The notes below the pieces were generated by a model. It was not told the origin of the DNA and made no database searches. It saw only the letters and a program-made list of their open reading frames with translations. The translations under genes and the position numbers were made by a program. Shown here one piece after another: positions 1 through 10,174 of a DNA stretch of 64,000 bases. The DNA comes from Burkholderiales bacterium (GTDB lineage: Bacteria; Pseudomonadota; Gammaproteobacteria; Burkholderiales; Casimicrobiaceae). The stretch's first letter is position 1, and every line of letters begins with the position of its first letter. The stretch is taken from the NCBI GenBank assembly GCA_025927765.1, contig JAICKU010000006.1:1-64000 (forward strand), given 5' to 3'.

Positions 1-917
<917 letters not shown>

Positions 918-962
918 CTCTTTGTTGGTTACCTGCGGGACGGAAAGGACGGATGTCGAGTC

Positions 963-991
963 ACATGGGGACCCGGCGAACGGCTTTCAAC
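963..991 (-). promoter_or_regulatory. Predicted sigma-32 heat-shock promoter for grpE
   Basis: On the minus strand GTTGAAA (985-991) is followed by a 14-nt spacer and CCCCATGT (963-970), which is 6 of 7 in the -35 box and a full match to CCCCATnT in the -10 box. Transcription would begin about 40 nt upstream of the grpE ATG. It separates the heat-shock genes from the housekeeping hemH upstream. Confidence 0.75.
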
Positions 992-1060
992 GGGCGCGAC
1001 GCGACGTCGCGGTCGGCGCAAAACGTCGACTTCGGGGTCGGAGCGGTAGGCGGGGTCCGA

Positions 1061-2170
1061 CTACGACGTGGCGCCGAGCGCCTTGGCGCGAAGCTTCGTC
1101 GCCTCGCGCGCGGCGCGATCGGGCGCTGCGGCGAGCCAGCCGCCGAGATTGGCGAACACGAGGTCCGCGAGCGCGGCGATCCAGCGCGGATGCTCGTTCA
1201 GGCAGGCGATCACGTCGTAGTCGCCGCCGCCCGCCGCCTGGTACGTGCGCTTGCCCTCGATCGCGAGCTCCTCGAGCGTCTCGAGGCAATCGGCGACGAA
1301 CCCCGGCGCGAACACGTCGACGCGGCGCAGGCGCTGCGCGCCGAGTTTCGCGAGCACGTTGGCCGTGTACGGCTCGAGCCAGCGGCTGCGGCCGAAGCGC
1401 GACTGGAACGCGAGCGTCCACTGCACCGGTTCGAGCCCGAGCTCGCGGGCGATCAGGCGCGCGCTCGCGTGGCAGTAGCAGTGATACGGGTCGCCGCGCG
1501 CGAGCGAACGGCGCGGCAGGCCATGGAACGACAGCACGAGATGATCCGCCCGGCCGTGGCGCATCCAGTGATCGTTGATCGCTGCCGCGCAGCCCGCGAT
1601 GTAGCCGGGATCGTCGTGAAAGGTATCGACGATCCGCAGCGCCGGTACGCGCCGCATCGACGTCAGGTGCGCGGCCACCGCGTCCACCACCGAGCCCGTC
1701 GTGCTCGCCGCGTATTGCGGGTACAGCGGCACGACGAGGATCTGTTCGCACGATGCCGCGCGCAGGCGCTCGATCGCCGGCCCGATCGCCGGCTCCCCGT
1801 AGCGCATCGCCTGCTCGACGACGACGCCTTCGGGATCGAGTCCCTGCGCCTTCATTCGCTGTCCCACGTAGCCGGACAGCAGCACCTTCTGCTTGTTCGT
1901 GTGCACGGCGAGCGGCGAACCGTCCTTCGACCAGATGCTCGCGTAGCGCGCGGCCGATTTCGCGGGACGCGTGCGCAGTACGACGCCGTGCAGCAGCGGC
2001 CGCCACGCGAACGACGGGATCTCGACGACGCGCGGATCGGTCAGGAACTCTCCGAGGTAGCGCCGCACCGCGGCGGGGGTCGGCGCGTCGGGCGTGCCGA
2101 GGTTGACGATCAGCACGCCCACCTTGCGGGCTCGATCGTGCGCGAACGCGGGCTCGGGGCGGTAAGCCAT
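1061..2170 (-). CDS. hemH: Ferrochelatase
   Basis: 369 aa. Inserts ferrous iron into protoporphyrin IX, the last step of protoheme synthesis; membrane-associated or cytoplasmic. It shows KVGVLIVNLGTPDAPT at the N-terminus, YPQYAASTTGS in the middle, the catalytic His in VLSFHGLPRRS and the acidic motif GFVADCLETLEEL. All are standard ferrochelatase landmarks. ATG at 2170 lies 5 nt after the stop of the upstream gene, so it is co-transcribed with it and with hrcA. Finding hemH between hrcA and grpE is a known betaproteobacterial arrangement. Confidence 0.96.
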   Translation of the reverse strand: MAYRPEPAFAHDRARKVGVLIVNLGTPDAPTPAAVRRYLGEFLTDPRVVEIPSFAWRPLLHGVVLRTRPAKSAARYASIWSKDGSPLAVHTNKQKVLLSGYVGQRMKAQGLDPEGVVVEQAMRYGEPAIGPAIERLRAASCEQILVVPLYPQYAASTTGSVVDAVAAHLTSMRRVPALRIVDTFHDDPGYIAGCAAAINDHWMRHGRADHLVLSFHGLPRRSLARGDPYHCYCHASARLIARELGLEPVQWTLAFQSRFGRSRWLEPYTANVLAKLGAQRLRRVDVFAPGFVADCLETLEELAIEGKRTYQAAGGGDYDVIACLNEHPRWIAALADLVFANLGGWLAAAPDRAAREATKLRAKALGATS

Positions 2171-2175
2171 CGACG

Positions 2176-3321
2176 TCAGTCGAACGCGCGTACCGCGGCG
2201 ACGTCCGGCGCCACCGGCGCGAAGCCGTGCGACTGCCGCAGGATCGCATCGGCGATCCGCGCCGCGACCGCGTCAACCGACGCGATCGACGCGAACGCGG
2301 CCGGCGTCATCGCGATGCGCGCGCGCACGTCGGCCGCCGACGCGAACGGCCGGAAGCGCGGCGCGTAACGCGTACGCACTTCGTCGTCGGCGAGATCGAG
2401 AAAGCGCAGATGCATGTAGGTGTCGAGCAGCGTCTTCGTGTTGGCGACGAACGAGCTCGTGCCGCCGAGATGGACGATCGCGCCCTCGGGGGTGTCGACG
2501 TAATCGACGTCGTGTCCGTCGGCGAGTGCGAGCGCCATCATGAGATGCAGCGTGTCGAAAAAATCGTGATGGTCCTTGAGCGCGTTCACGTGGCCGAGCC
2601 CGACCCGCGCGAGCTCGCGGCGAAGACGCGCCGGGACACGCCGGTAGAGCCGCGCGTCCACGCGGTGGCGCGCCATGATAGCGCGCAACACCGCGCAGTT
2701 CAGCAGCAGGAAGAACGTGTGCGGATAGGTGAGGTTCGCCTTCGCGCCGAATCCGCCGAACCACGCGGTCATCGAATGCCGCGTCGAAGGGGCGGCATGC
2801 GCGAAGCACGACGCGTCGAACACGTAGCAGTCGTGATCGAGCAGCCCGATCGCCCCGGCGCCGCGTTCGAGCAACATCGTGATCACGTCGCCGTGCGCGA
2901 GGCTCGATGCGGGGAGCGTCGCGAGCACGACCTGCCGATATGCGGGAAACATGCGCGCGAGATACGCGCGCTCCCACGACTTCGCGCCGTTCGCCACGAG
3001 ATGCACGGTCACGTGCGGCGGCACGAGGCGCAGGCACGGCACGAGAAAGTGCAGCGTGCCCGGCATCACGATCACGTAGAACGGCGTTCCGTCGGCGGAT
3101 GGCAGCCCGCGATGAAAGCGTGCGAGGCGGGCGCGGCTCACCGTGGCAAACGGCGCGGCGGCGGCAACGCGTCGAGCGATCGCGCGGTGCAGCCGCCCCG
3201 CGGCGATGCGCGGCACGTCGAGCATGACCGCCGCGAGCGGCGAGCGGCCGTGAACGGCAATGCGTTGCGCAGCCGCCTTCGCGTGGCGCACGCTGCCGGC
3301 CAGTCGCGAGAGAAGCGCCAC
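2176..3321 (-). CDS. Glycosyltransferase-like protein of unknown specificity
   Basis: 381 aa, not assigned to a named family. Residues about 75-160 read like a GT-A nucleotide-sugar fold: FYVIVMPGTLHFLVPCLRL, then VTVHLVANGAKSWERAYLARMF, then GAGAIGLLDHDCYVFDA, where DHD would be the DxD metal and sugar-nucleotide motif. A conserved-looking WFGGFGAKANLTYPHTFFLLLN block and HHDFFDTLHLMMALALADGHDVDYV follow. There is no signal peptide or clear membrane helix. The chosen start is GTG (3321), 16 nt after hrcA; no good ribosome site is visible, so the start is uncertain. It sits in the hrcA-hemH operon with an unclear link to stress or heme. The fold assignment is inference. Confidence 0.6.
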   Translation of the reverse strand: MALLSRLAGSVRHAKAAAQRIAVHGRSPLAAVMLDVPRIAAGRLHRAIARRVAAAAPFATVSRARLARFHRGLPSADGTPFYVIVMPGTLHFLVPCLRLVPPHVTVHLVANGAKSWERAYLARMFPAYRQVVLATLPASSLAHGDVITMLLERGAGAIGLLDHDCYVFDASCFAHAAPSTRHSMTAWFGGFGAKANLTYPHTFFLLLNCAVLRAIMARHRVDARLYRRVPARLRRELARVGLGHVNALKDHHDFFDTLHLMMALALADGHDVDYVDTPEGAIVHLGGTSSFVANTKTLLDTYMHLRFLDLADDEVRTRYAPRFRPFASAADVRARIAMTPAAFASIASVDAVAARIADAILRQSHGFAPVAPDVAAVRAFD

Positions 3322-3336
3322 GGGCGCAAGGCGACG

Positions 3337-4404
3337 CTAATCGTCGGCGAGCTCGCGCGCGAGCGCGTTCGAGAGCAGCTTCGCCGTCACGTCGACGATC
3401 GGGATCACGCGCTCGTAGGCCATGCGGGTCGGGCCGATCACGCCGAGCGTGCCGATCAGCTCGCCGTTGATCTCGTAGCTCGCCGTGACCACGCTGCATT
3501 CGTCGAGCGGCACGAGGCCCGATTCGCCGCCGATGTAGATCTGCACGCCGGGCGCGCGCTGCGACACGTCGAGCAGATGCAACAGCGACGTTTTCTGCTC
3601 GAAGAGATCGAAGAGGCGCCGCAGCCGTTCCATGTTCGACGCGAGGTCCTCGGCGTGCAGCAGGTTACGCTCGCCGGTGACGACCAGCGCATCACCTTCC
3701 GAGAACGCGCCCTCGCCCGCATCGACCGCGGCTTTCATCAACGCGGCGATGTCGTCGCGAAGCGCGCGCAGTTCCTCGGCGAGCCGGTCGCGAATGCCGC
3801 CGAACGGCTGGCCGGCGAAGTTCTGGTTGAAGAAGTTGGTCGCCTCGGCGAGCTGCGACGGCGTGTACGCGCGATCGGTATGCAGGATGCGGTTCTGCAC
3901 GTCGCCGTCCGCCGTCACGATGATGAGCAGCACGCGGCGCTCGGAGAGCCGCAGGAACTCGAGGTGCCGAAACGACGCCTCGCGCCGCTTGGGCGTGGCG
4001 ACGACGCCCGCGAACTGCGTGAGCTGCGACAACAGCGACGCCGCGGCACTGACGATCTGGTGCGGCCGATCGACGTTGAGCTCGCCTTCGAGGCGATGGA
4101 TCTCGACGTCCTCGAGCGGCTGCACGACCATCAGGCTGTCGACGAAGAAGCGATAGCCGCGCGGCGTGGGCACGCGCCCGGCGGACGTGTGCGGGCTCGC
4201 GATGAAGCCCATCTCCTCGAGGTCGGCCATCACGTTGCGGATGGTCGCGGCCGAGAGGTCGAGGCCGGAGTGGCGCGACAACGCGCGCGACCCGACCGGC
4301 TGCCCCTCGGTGATGTAGCGCTCGACGAGCGTCTTCAGCAGATGTTGCGCGCGCGGATCCAGCCGCTCGTTCGATGAGAACCGCGGAGCGTCGTTACGCA
4401 TCAT
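3337..4404 (-). CDS. hrcA: Heat-inducible transcription repressor HrcA
   Basis: 355 aa. HrcA binds CIRCE operators to repress class I heat-shock genes, usually groESL, and needs GroEL for folding. The N-terminal winged helix is visible: [75 protein letters not shown], followed by a GAF-like core and the C-terminal [31 protein letters not shown], a clear HrcA signature. The start is one of two adjacent ATG codons (4404 or 4401). It heads the operon with the glycosyltransferase-like gene and hemH. I saw no CIRCE inverted repeat in this window, so its targets lie elsewhere. Divergent from nadK, as commonly seen. Confidence 0.96.
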   Translation of the reverse strand: MMRNDAPRFSSNERLDPRAQHLLKTLVERYITEGQPVGSRALSRHSGLDLSAATIRNVMADLEEMGFIASPHTSAGRVPTPRGYRFFVDSLMVVQPLEDVEIHRLEGELNVDRPHQIVSAAASLLSQLTQFAGVVATPKRREASFRHLEFLRLSERRVLLIIVTADGDVQNRILHTDRAYTPSQLAEATNFFNQNFAGQPFGGIRDRLAEELRALRDDIAALMKAAVDAGEGAFSEGDALVVTGERNLLHAEDLASNMERLRRLFDLFEQKTSLLHLLDVSQRAPGVQIYIGGESGLVPLDECSVVTASYEINGELIGTLGVIGPTRMAYERVIPIVDVTAKLLSNALARELADD

Positions 4405-4535
4405 GACGCCTAGTTTACTTGACGCGAGCGCCCGCTTTGCCGCGTCCGCTCGACGGTACAAAGGCGCGCGCCAGGCGTTGCGCCTCGGCCGTTCGACGGG
4501 TCGAAGGCGCCGACTCGCTATGGTTTAATCGCCGG

Positions 4536-5444
4536 ATGCCCGCGTCGCCCCCCGTCCGCTTTCGCCGCATCGCGCTGATCGGTCGCCCTGGCGGACCCGG
4601 TACCGTACCGATCGCCGCGCTCGCGGCGTTCCTGAAGGCGCGCGGCCACGACGTCGTGCTCGACGTCGACACGGCGAGCGACGTGGATGCCGAAGGCGTC
4701 ACCGTCGTGCCCGTCGACGATCTGCCACGAAACATCGATCTTGCGATCGTGCTGGGCGGCGACGGCACGATGCTGTCCGCCGCCCGACGCCTCGCGCCGT
4801 TCGACGTACCGCTGATCGGCGTCAACCTGGGCCGGCTCGGCTTTCTCACGGACATTCCGCTCGCGCGCATGGAGCCCACGCTCGCGGCGATGCTCGGCGG
4901 CCACTACACCGAGGAGCGGCGCACGCTGCTCGTGGTCACGCTCGAGCGCGCCGACGGCTCGATCGCCACGGCGCCCGCGCTGAACGAAGTCGTCGTCAAT
5001 CGCGGCGGCTTGGGCAGCATGATCGAGTGCTCGGTCGACATCGACGGCCGCTTCGTCTACGCGATGCGTGCCGACGGCGTGATCGTCGCGACACCGACCG
5101 GTTCGACCGCCTATGCGTTGTCCACCGGCGGACCGATCATCGCGCCGGAGGTGCCGGCGTTCGCGCTCGTGCCGATCGGACCGCATGCGCTCACGCACCG
5201 TCCCATCGCGATTCCCGACCGCTCCGTGGTGGCGATCACGGTGAGCCGCGGCCGCGACGCCGCCGTGCATTGCGATGGGCAGGCGCATTTCGAGCTCGCC
5301 GAAGGCGACCGCGTGACGGCGCGCCGCGCGCCCTACACTGCGCGACTGCTGCATCCGGAGTATCACGACTACTTCGCGATGCTGCGCGAGAAGCTGCACT
5401 GGAGCGAAACGCCCGAGCGGCTGCACCCTCCCGAACCGCGTTGA
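4536..5444 (+). CDS. nadK: NAD kinase
   Basis: 302 aa. Phosphorylates NAD to NADP with ATP in the cytoplasm. It contains the family's GGDG motif in LAIVLGGDGTMLSAARRLA, the LIGVNLGRLGFLTD block, LNEVVVNRGGLGSMIE (the NE/D diphosphate-binding motif) and the glycine-rich DGVIVATPTGSTAYALSTGGPIIAP. The ATG at 4536 was preferred to an upstream in-frame start because the family begins with the RIALIGRPG strand. It is divergent from hrcA, and recN follows 35 nt downstream on the same strand, a pairing also seen in other proteobacteria. Confidence 0.96.
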   Translation: MPASPPVRFRRIALIGRPGGPGTVPIAALAAFLKARGHDVVLDVDTASDVDAEGVTVVPVDDLPRNIDLAIVLGGDGTMLSAARRLAPFDVPLIGVNLGRLGFLTDIPLARMEPTLAAMLGGHYTEERRTLLVVTLERADGSIATAPALNEVVVNRGGLGSMIECSVDIDGRFVYAMRADGVIVATPTGSTAYALSTGGPIIAPEVPAFALVPIGPHALTHRPIAIPDRSVVAITVSRGRDAAVHCDGQAHFELAEGDRVTARRAPYTARLLHPEYHDYFAMLREKLHWSETPERLHPPEPR

Positions 5445-5479
5445 CGAAAAGCGCCCCGTAGAACCAGGCGCACGCCACG

Positions 5480-7150
5480 ATGCTTCGCGCGCTGTCGATC
5501 CGCAATTTCGTCGTCGTCGAGAACCTCGACGTCGAGTTCGCACCCGGCTTCATCGTGCTCACCGGCGAAACCGGCGCCGGCAAGTCGATCCTGCTCGACG
5601 CGCTCGGGCTGCTCCTCGGCGACCGCTTCGAAGCGCGGCAATTGCGCGCCGGTTGCGAGCGCGCCGAGCTCGCCGCGGTGTTCGACATCGCAGGCACGCG
5701 CGGCATCGGGCGATGGCTCGACGACGCGGGGCTCGACGCCGGCGGCGAGCTCGTCGTGCGTCGCGTGCTCGACGCGCAGGGCCGCAGCCGCGCGTTCGTC
5801 AACGGCCGGCCGGCAACCGTTGCGCAGCTCGCCGAGCTTGGCGCGGCGCTCCTCGATCTGCACGGCCAGCACGCGCATCAGGCGTTGCTGCACGCCGATG
5901 CGCAACGCACGCTTCTCGACGAATTCGGCGGCTTGCGTGCACTCGCGATCGACGTCGCCGCCGCGTGGCGCGCGTGGCGCGATGCCGTCGAGCGCCGCGA
6001 CCGTGCGGCGGACGCGCAAACGACGCTCGCGGCGGAGCGCGACGCGCTGACCGAGCGCAAGCGCGAGCTCGATGCGCTCGCGCTGCAACCCGATGAATGG
6101 ACGAGCCTCGAGGCGGCGCAGCGACGGCTCGCAAACGCCGCGACGCTGATCGAAGCCGCCACGCAGGCCGAGGACGCGCTGACCGACGGCGACGACGGGA
6201 TTGCGCCACGTCTGTCGCGCATCGTCCAGAAGCTCACGTCGGCGAGCGCCGACGATGCCGCGCTCGGGGATGTCGTCGCGCTGCTCGCGCCGGCGTCGAT
6301 CCAGATCGACGAAGCGTCGCGCGCGATGCGCGATTACCGCCGCCGGCTCGATCTCGACCCCGAGGAACTCGCGCGTGTCGAGGCGCGGCTCGCGGCGGTG
6401 CACGACCTCGCGCGCAAGCACCGCGTGCGTCCCGAAGGCCTGCTTGCGTTGACCGAGGCGACGAACGCGCGCCTCGCGGAGCTTGGCGCGGCATCGGACA
6501 GCGAGGCGCTCGCGAAGGCCGTCGACGAGGCGCAGCGGCGCTACGACGCGCTCGCGGCAAAGCTGTCGGAAGGTCGGCGGCGCGCGAGCGTCGATCTCGG
6601 GTTGCGCGTGACCGCCGCGATGCAGGAACTCGCGATGGCCGGCGGCCGTTTCGAGGTGGCGCTTGCGCCGCTCGCTGCGCCCTCGGCGGTCGGTGCGGAA
6701 GCGGTGACGATGCTCGTCGCGACGCACCCGAAGCAGGCCGCGGGGCCGCTGTCGCGCATCGCGTCGGGCGGCGAGCTGTCGCGCGTCGCGCTTGCCATCC
6801 AGGTCGCGGCGAGCGAGGTCGGCGACGTCGACACGCTCGTGTTCGACGAGGTCGACACCGGCATCGGCGGCGCGGTGGCGGCGACGGTGGGCCGCATGCT
6901 GCAGGCGCTTGGCGCGCGGCGGCAAGTCCTGTGCGTGACGCACCTGCCGCAGGTGGCCGCGCACGCCGATCACCACTACCGCGTGGTCAAGACGGGCGAC
7001 GGTGAAACGGTCACGAGCGAGCTCGCGATGCTGTCGTCAGCGTCGCGCGTCGATGAACTGGCGCGGATGCTCGCGGGCCGCGAGATCACCGCGAAGACGC
7101 GCGCTCACGCGCGCGAGCTGCTGAACGCCTCCGCCCGCGATCAGAAGTAG
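5480..7150 (+). CDS. recN: DNA repair protein RecN
   Basis: 556 aa, the usual length for this SMC-like ATPase, which acts early in double-strand-break repair. The N-terminal MLRALSIRNFVVVENLDVEF leads into Walker A (LTGETGAGKSILLDAL). A QLAELGAALLDLHGQHAHQALL block, a long coiled-coil middle section and the C-terminal ABC signature LSRIASGGELSRVALAIQ follow, then Walker B VDTLVFDEVDTGIGG and the CVTHLPQVAAHADHHY switch. It lies just downstream of nadK. The gene ends in CAG AAG TAG, immediately followed by two copies of the 29-bp palindromic repeat that separate it from the convergent pbpG. Confidence 0.97.
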   Translation: MLRALSIRNFVVVENLDVEFAPGFIVLTGETGAGKSILLDALGLLLGDRFEARQLRAGCERAELAAVFDIAGTRGIGRWLDDAGLDAGGELVVRRVLDAQGRSRAFVNGRPATVAQLAELGAALLDLHGQHAHQALLHADAQRTLLDEFGGLRALAIDVAAAWRAWRDAVERRDRAADAQTTLAAERDALTERKRELDALALQPDEWTSLEAAQRRLANAATLIEAATQAEDALTDGDDGIAPRLSRIVQKLTSASADDAALGDVVALLAPASIQIDEASRAMRDYRRRLDLDPEELARVEARLAAVHDLARKHRVRPEGLLALTEATNARLAELGAASDSEALAKAVDEAQRRYDALAAKLSEGRRRASVDLGLRVTAAMQELAMAGGRFEVALAPLAAPSAVGAEAVTMLVATHPKQAAGPLSRIASGGELSRVALAIQVAASEVGDVDTLVFDEVDTGIGGAVAATVGRMLQALGARRQVLCVTHLPQVAAHADHHYRVVKTGDGETVTSELAMLSSASRVDELARMLAGREITAKTRAHARELLNASARDQK

Positions 7151-7154
7151 GATC

Positions 7155-7183
7155 CGGAAGCAGGGTCAGACTCCACTTTTCGG
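7155..7183. repeat. 29-bp palindromic repeat, copy 1
   Basis: One of six dispersed copies of an imperfect palindrome. Its ideal form is GCAAAAGTAGGGTC, one central base, then GACCCTACTTTTGC. This copy reads CGGAAGCAGGGTCA then GACTCCACTTTTCGG and begins 5 nt after the recN stop codon. Confidence 0.75.
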
Positions 7184-7213
7184 CACCGAACCTCGCGAAA
7201 GCCGCAGGCGCGG

Positions 7214-7242
7214 GAGAAAAGTAGAGTCTGACCTACTTTTGC
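7214..7242. repeat. 29-bp palindromic repeat, copy 2, overlapping the pbpG stop codon
   Basis: Reads GAGAAAAGTAGAGTC, T, GACCTACTTTTGC. Read on the minus strand, its GCAAAAGTAG supplies the last two codons (CAA AAG) and the TAG stop of pbpG. With copy 1 it fills the whole recN-pbpG spacer. Confidence 0.8.
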
Positions 7243-8180
7243 TTGCTGGACGTGTTGACGAGCCGCGCGTGCAGCGCGCCGCGGTTGCGGTGATGCGCAC
7301 GCGACGTCGCGCGCGCCTTGACCGCGCGCACCGCCTTGACCGGTACCATCGCGACCGACTCGCCGGTTTCCAGCCAGTGCTTGACGCGCTGCGCATCGGC
7401 GATCCGCGTGTACTTGCCGAGCGAGTCGAGCAGCACGATCACGAACGGCTTGCTCGCGATGTTGACGAGCATCACGACGCACTTGCCGGCCTCGCGGATG
7501 TAGCCGGTCTTCTGCAGCGTGATGTCCCAGTCGGACTTCTTGACGAGCGCGTTCGAGTTGTTGAAGCCGAGCGTCCTGCCGGTCGGCTGGATCTCGACCA
7601 GATGTGACGGCGTCGTGGTGAACTCGCGGATCAGCGGATACTCCGCCGCCGCCTGTACGAGCTTGGCGAGATCGCTCGCCGTCGAAACGTTCTCGGGCGA
7701 CAGTCCCGTCGGATCCTCGTAATGCGTGTGCGTGAGCCCGAGCGACGCCGCCTTGAAGTTCATCGCCGTCACGAACGCCGACTTGCCGCCGGGATAGTGA
7801 CGCGCGAGCGACGACGCCGCCCGGTTTTCCGACGACATGAGCGCGAGGCGCAGCATCTCGCGGCGCGACAGCTGCGTGCCCATGCGCAGCCGCGACGAGC
7901 TGTTCTTCAGGTAGTCGAAGTCGTCCATGTCGACGTCGAGCACCTCGTCCATCGACTGCTGGCTGTCGAGCACGACCATCGCCGTCATCAGCTTGGTCAC
8001 CGACGCGATCGGCGTCACTTCATCTGCCGCTTTTGCGTAAATCTGACGATCCGCGGCAGCATCGAGCACGAGCACGTTGGCCGAGGCGAGCTTCAGCCGG
8101 GCCGGATCGGGCAGCGCCGAGTCCGCAAATGTTGGCGTAGCGACAACACACGCAAAAACAAGCGACAGCAGTCGTTTCAT
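7233..8180 (-). CDS. pbpG: D-alanyl-D-alanine endopeptidase (PBP7/PbpG type)
   Basis: 315 aa. A periplasmic serine peptidase of the S11 family that cleaves peptidoglycan cross-links. A signal peptide (MKRLLSLVFACVVATPTFA) precedes the catalytic domain. The three penicilloyl-enzyme motifs are present: SVTK at residues 60-63 with the nucleophile Ser60, SEN at 117-119, and KTG at 224-226. The tail after residue 270 is basic (VKAVRAVKARATSRAHHRNR). The C-terminal membrane anchor of DacA-type enzymes is absent, which points to PBP7. ATG at 8180 was chosen because it starts the signal peptide. The last codons and stop come from a palindromic repeat. Confidence 0.9.
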   Translation of the reverse strand: MKRLLSLVFACVVATPTFADSALPDPARLKLASANVLVLDAAADRQIYAKAADEVTPIASVTKLMTAMVVLDSQQSMDEVLDVDMDDFDYLKNSSSRLRMGTQLSRREMLRLALMSSENRAASSLARHYPGGKSAFVTAMNFKAASLGLTHTHYEDPTGLSPENVSTASDLAKLVQAAAEYPLIREFTTTPSHLVEIQPTGRTLGFNNSNALVKKSDWDITLQKTGYIREAGKCVVMLVNIASKPFVIVLLDSLGKYTRIADAQRVKHWLETGESVAMVPVKAVRAVKARATSRAHHRNRGALHARLVNTSSKQK

Positions 8181-8255
8181 CAGGCGAACTCTCAACAGAT
8201 CGGCGCGTTTATCGCACGAGGTGCGCGCGGCGTCAACAGAAAAGCGAACGAACGG

Positions 8256-10172
8256 CTACGGTGCGCTTCTGAGCGTCGCTTCCGCTGCAGCGGTCGCCGC
8301 CCGGTCGAGGGTTCGCGACGCCGTCTCGGGCAGCCCGGCATCTGCATGCCCGGTGGCCGGGGTCGACTCGTCGTGCCGCTCGTCCTGCTGCAGCCGCCAC
8401 ATCCGGGCGTAAATGCCGTTGGCGGCAAGGAGAGCAACATGCGTGCCCCGCTCGACGATATGGCCGTGCTCGAGGACGAGGATCAGGTCGGCGTCGACGA
8501 TCGTCGACAGCCGGTGGGCGATGGTGAGCGACGTGTGGTCGCGGGCGATCAGCTTGAGCTCGGCCTGGATCGCCTTCTCGGCGCGCGAGTCGAGCGCGGA
8601 GGTCGCCTCGTCGAAGATCAGGATCGCCGGGTCCTTGAGGATGGCGCGCGCGATGGCGACGCGCTGCTTCTCGCCGCCGGAGAGCTTGAGTCCGCGCTCG
8701 CCGACGGGCGTCGAATAGCCCCGCGGCAGGCGCGACACGAAGTCGTGGATCTGCGCGAGCTTCGCCGCCTGCACGATCTCGTCGTGCGTCGCAGTCGGCC
8801 GGCCGTATGCGATGTTGTATTCGATCGTGTCGTTGAAGAGCACCGTGTCCTGCGGCACGATGCCGATCGCGGCGCGTAACGACGCCTGCTGCACGTCGCG
8901 GATGTCCTGCCCGTCGATCGTGATGCGACCGCCCGTCACGTCGTAGAAGCGGTAGAGGAGCCGCGCGAGCGTCGACTTGCCGGAGCCCGACGGCCCGACC
9001 ACGGCGACGTGGCGGTGCGCCGGAATCGTGAACGTCACGTCGTGGAGGATCTGCCGATCCGGTTCGTACGCGAAGTTCACGTGGTCGAAGCGCACTTCGC
9101 CGCCGTGCACGGCGAGCGGCGGCGCGTGCGGCGCGTCGGTGATCTCCGCATGCTCCTCGATCAGGCGGAACAGCCGCTCCATGTCGGCGAGCGCCTGCCG
9201 GATCTCGCGGTAGATCACGCCGAGGAAGTTGAGCGGCACGTACAGCTGCAGCATGAAGCCGTTGACGAGCACGAGGTCGCCGATCGTCATGCGGCCGTCG
9301 ACCACGCCGACGGTCGCGCGCCACATGATGAGCGCCACGGCGATCGCGATGATCGCGCTCTGCCCGATGTTGAGCGCGGACAGCGACGTCTGCGACAGCA
9401 CCGCCGCGCGTTCCCAGCGTTGCAGGCTCTCGTCGTAGCGCGACGCTTCCCACTCCTCGTTGCCGAAGTACTTGACGGTCTCGTAGTTGATCAGGCTGTC
9501 GATCGCGCGCGTGTTCGCCTTCGAGTCGAGGTCGTTCATCTCGCGGCGGAAGTGCGTGCGCCACTCGGTGATCGCGATCGTGAAGAAGATGTAGAGCGCG
9601 AGCGCCACCGCCGTGATCGCGATGAACGTCCAGTCGTAGCGCGCGATCAGGATCGCCGCGACGAACGCGATCTCGACCAGCGTCGGCAGGATCGAGAAGA
9701 GCGCGAAGCTGATCAAGGTCGAGATGCCGCGCTGCCCGCGCTCGACGTCGCGCGTCAACCCGCCCGTCTGCCGCGCGAGATGGAAGCGCAGCGACAGCGC
9801 GTGCAGGTGACGGAACACGGTGAGTCCGATGCGGCGCACGGCGCGCTGCGTCACCTTGGCGAACAGGAACTCGCGGAGCTCGGTGAACACCGTCATCGAC
9901 AGCCGCAGCAGGCCGTACGCGACGAGCATCGCGAGCGGCACCGACAGCACCGCGACGCGCGGGTCGAGGCTGTCGACGATGTGCTTCATCAGCACCGGCA
10001 CGCCGACGTTCGCGACCTTCGCGAGGACGAGGCAGGTGAGCGCGGCCGCGATGCGCCCGCCATAGCCCCACAGGTAGGGCAGCAGCAGCTGGATCGTCTG
10101 CCACGCGCCGCGCTCGGTGCGCGCGACGTGGCGATCGACCGGCAAGGACGTCGAGGCGTGTCTTCCGCGCAT
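8256..10172 (-). CDS. ABC exporter of the Atm1/HMT1 (ABCB7-like) type, fused TM and ATPase domains
   Basis: 638 aa half-transporter. The N-terminal membrane domain (about residues 25-330) has roughly six helices and contains [21 protein letters not shown], a hallmark of the Atm1/heavy-metal-tolerance branch that exports glutathione-linked sulfur or metal compounds. The nucleotide-binding domain shows Walker A GPSGSGKS, the Q-loop [19 protein letters not shown], signature LSGGEKQR, Walker [13 protein letters not shown] and the switch His in [12 protein letters not shown] 10172 lies 2 nt after the clsB stop, so it is the last gene of the phosphodiesterase-clsB-exporter operon. Substrate is inferred only from family; lipid A or lipid export is less likely. 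Confidence 0.88.
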   Translation of the reverse strand: MRGRHASTSLPVDRHVARTERGAWQTIQLLLPYLWGYGGRIAAALTCLVLAKVANVGVPVLMKHIVDSLDPRVAVLSVPLAMLVAYGLLRLSMTVFTELREFLFAKVTQRAVRRIGLTVFRHLHALSLRFHLARQTGGLTRDVERGQRGISTLISFALFSILPTLVEIAFVAAILIARYDWTFIAITAVALALYIFFTIAITEWRTHFRREMNDLDSKANTRAIDSLINYETVKYFGNEEWEASRYDESLQRWERAAVLSQTSLSALNIGQSAIIAIAVALIMWRATVGVVDGRMTIGDLVLVNGFMLQLYVPLNFLGVIYREIRQALADMERLFRLIEEHAEITDAPHAPPLAVHGGEVRFDHVNFAYEPDRQILHDVTFTIPAHRHVAVVGPSGSGKSTLARLLYRFYDVTGGRITIDGQDIRDVQQASLRAAIGIVPQDTVLFNDTIEYNIAYGRPTATHDEIVQAAKLAQIHDFVSRLPRGYSTPVGERGLKLSGGEKQRVAIARAILKDPAILIFDEATSALDSRAEKAIQAELKLIARDHTSLTIAHRLSTIVDADLILVLEHGHIVERGTHVALLAANGIYARMWRLQQDERHDESTPATGHADAGLPETASRTLDRAATAAAEATLRSAP

Positions 10173-10174
10173 CG

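Noticed and set aside
4405..4535. CIRCE operator near hrcA
   Set aside because: No TTAGCACTC-N9-GAGTGCTAA or close variant was seen in the hrcA-nadK spacer or around grpE/dnaK.
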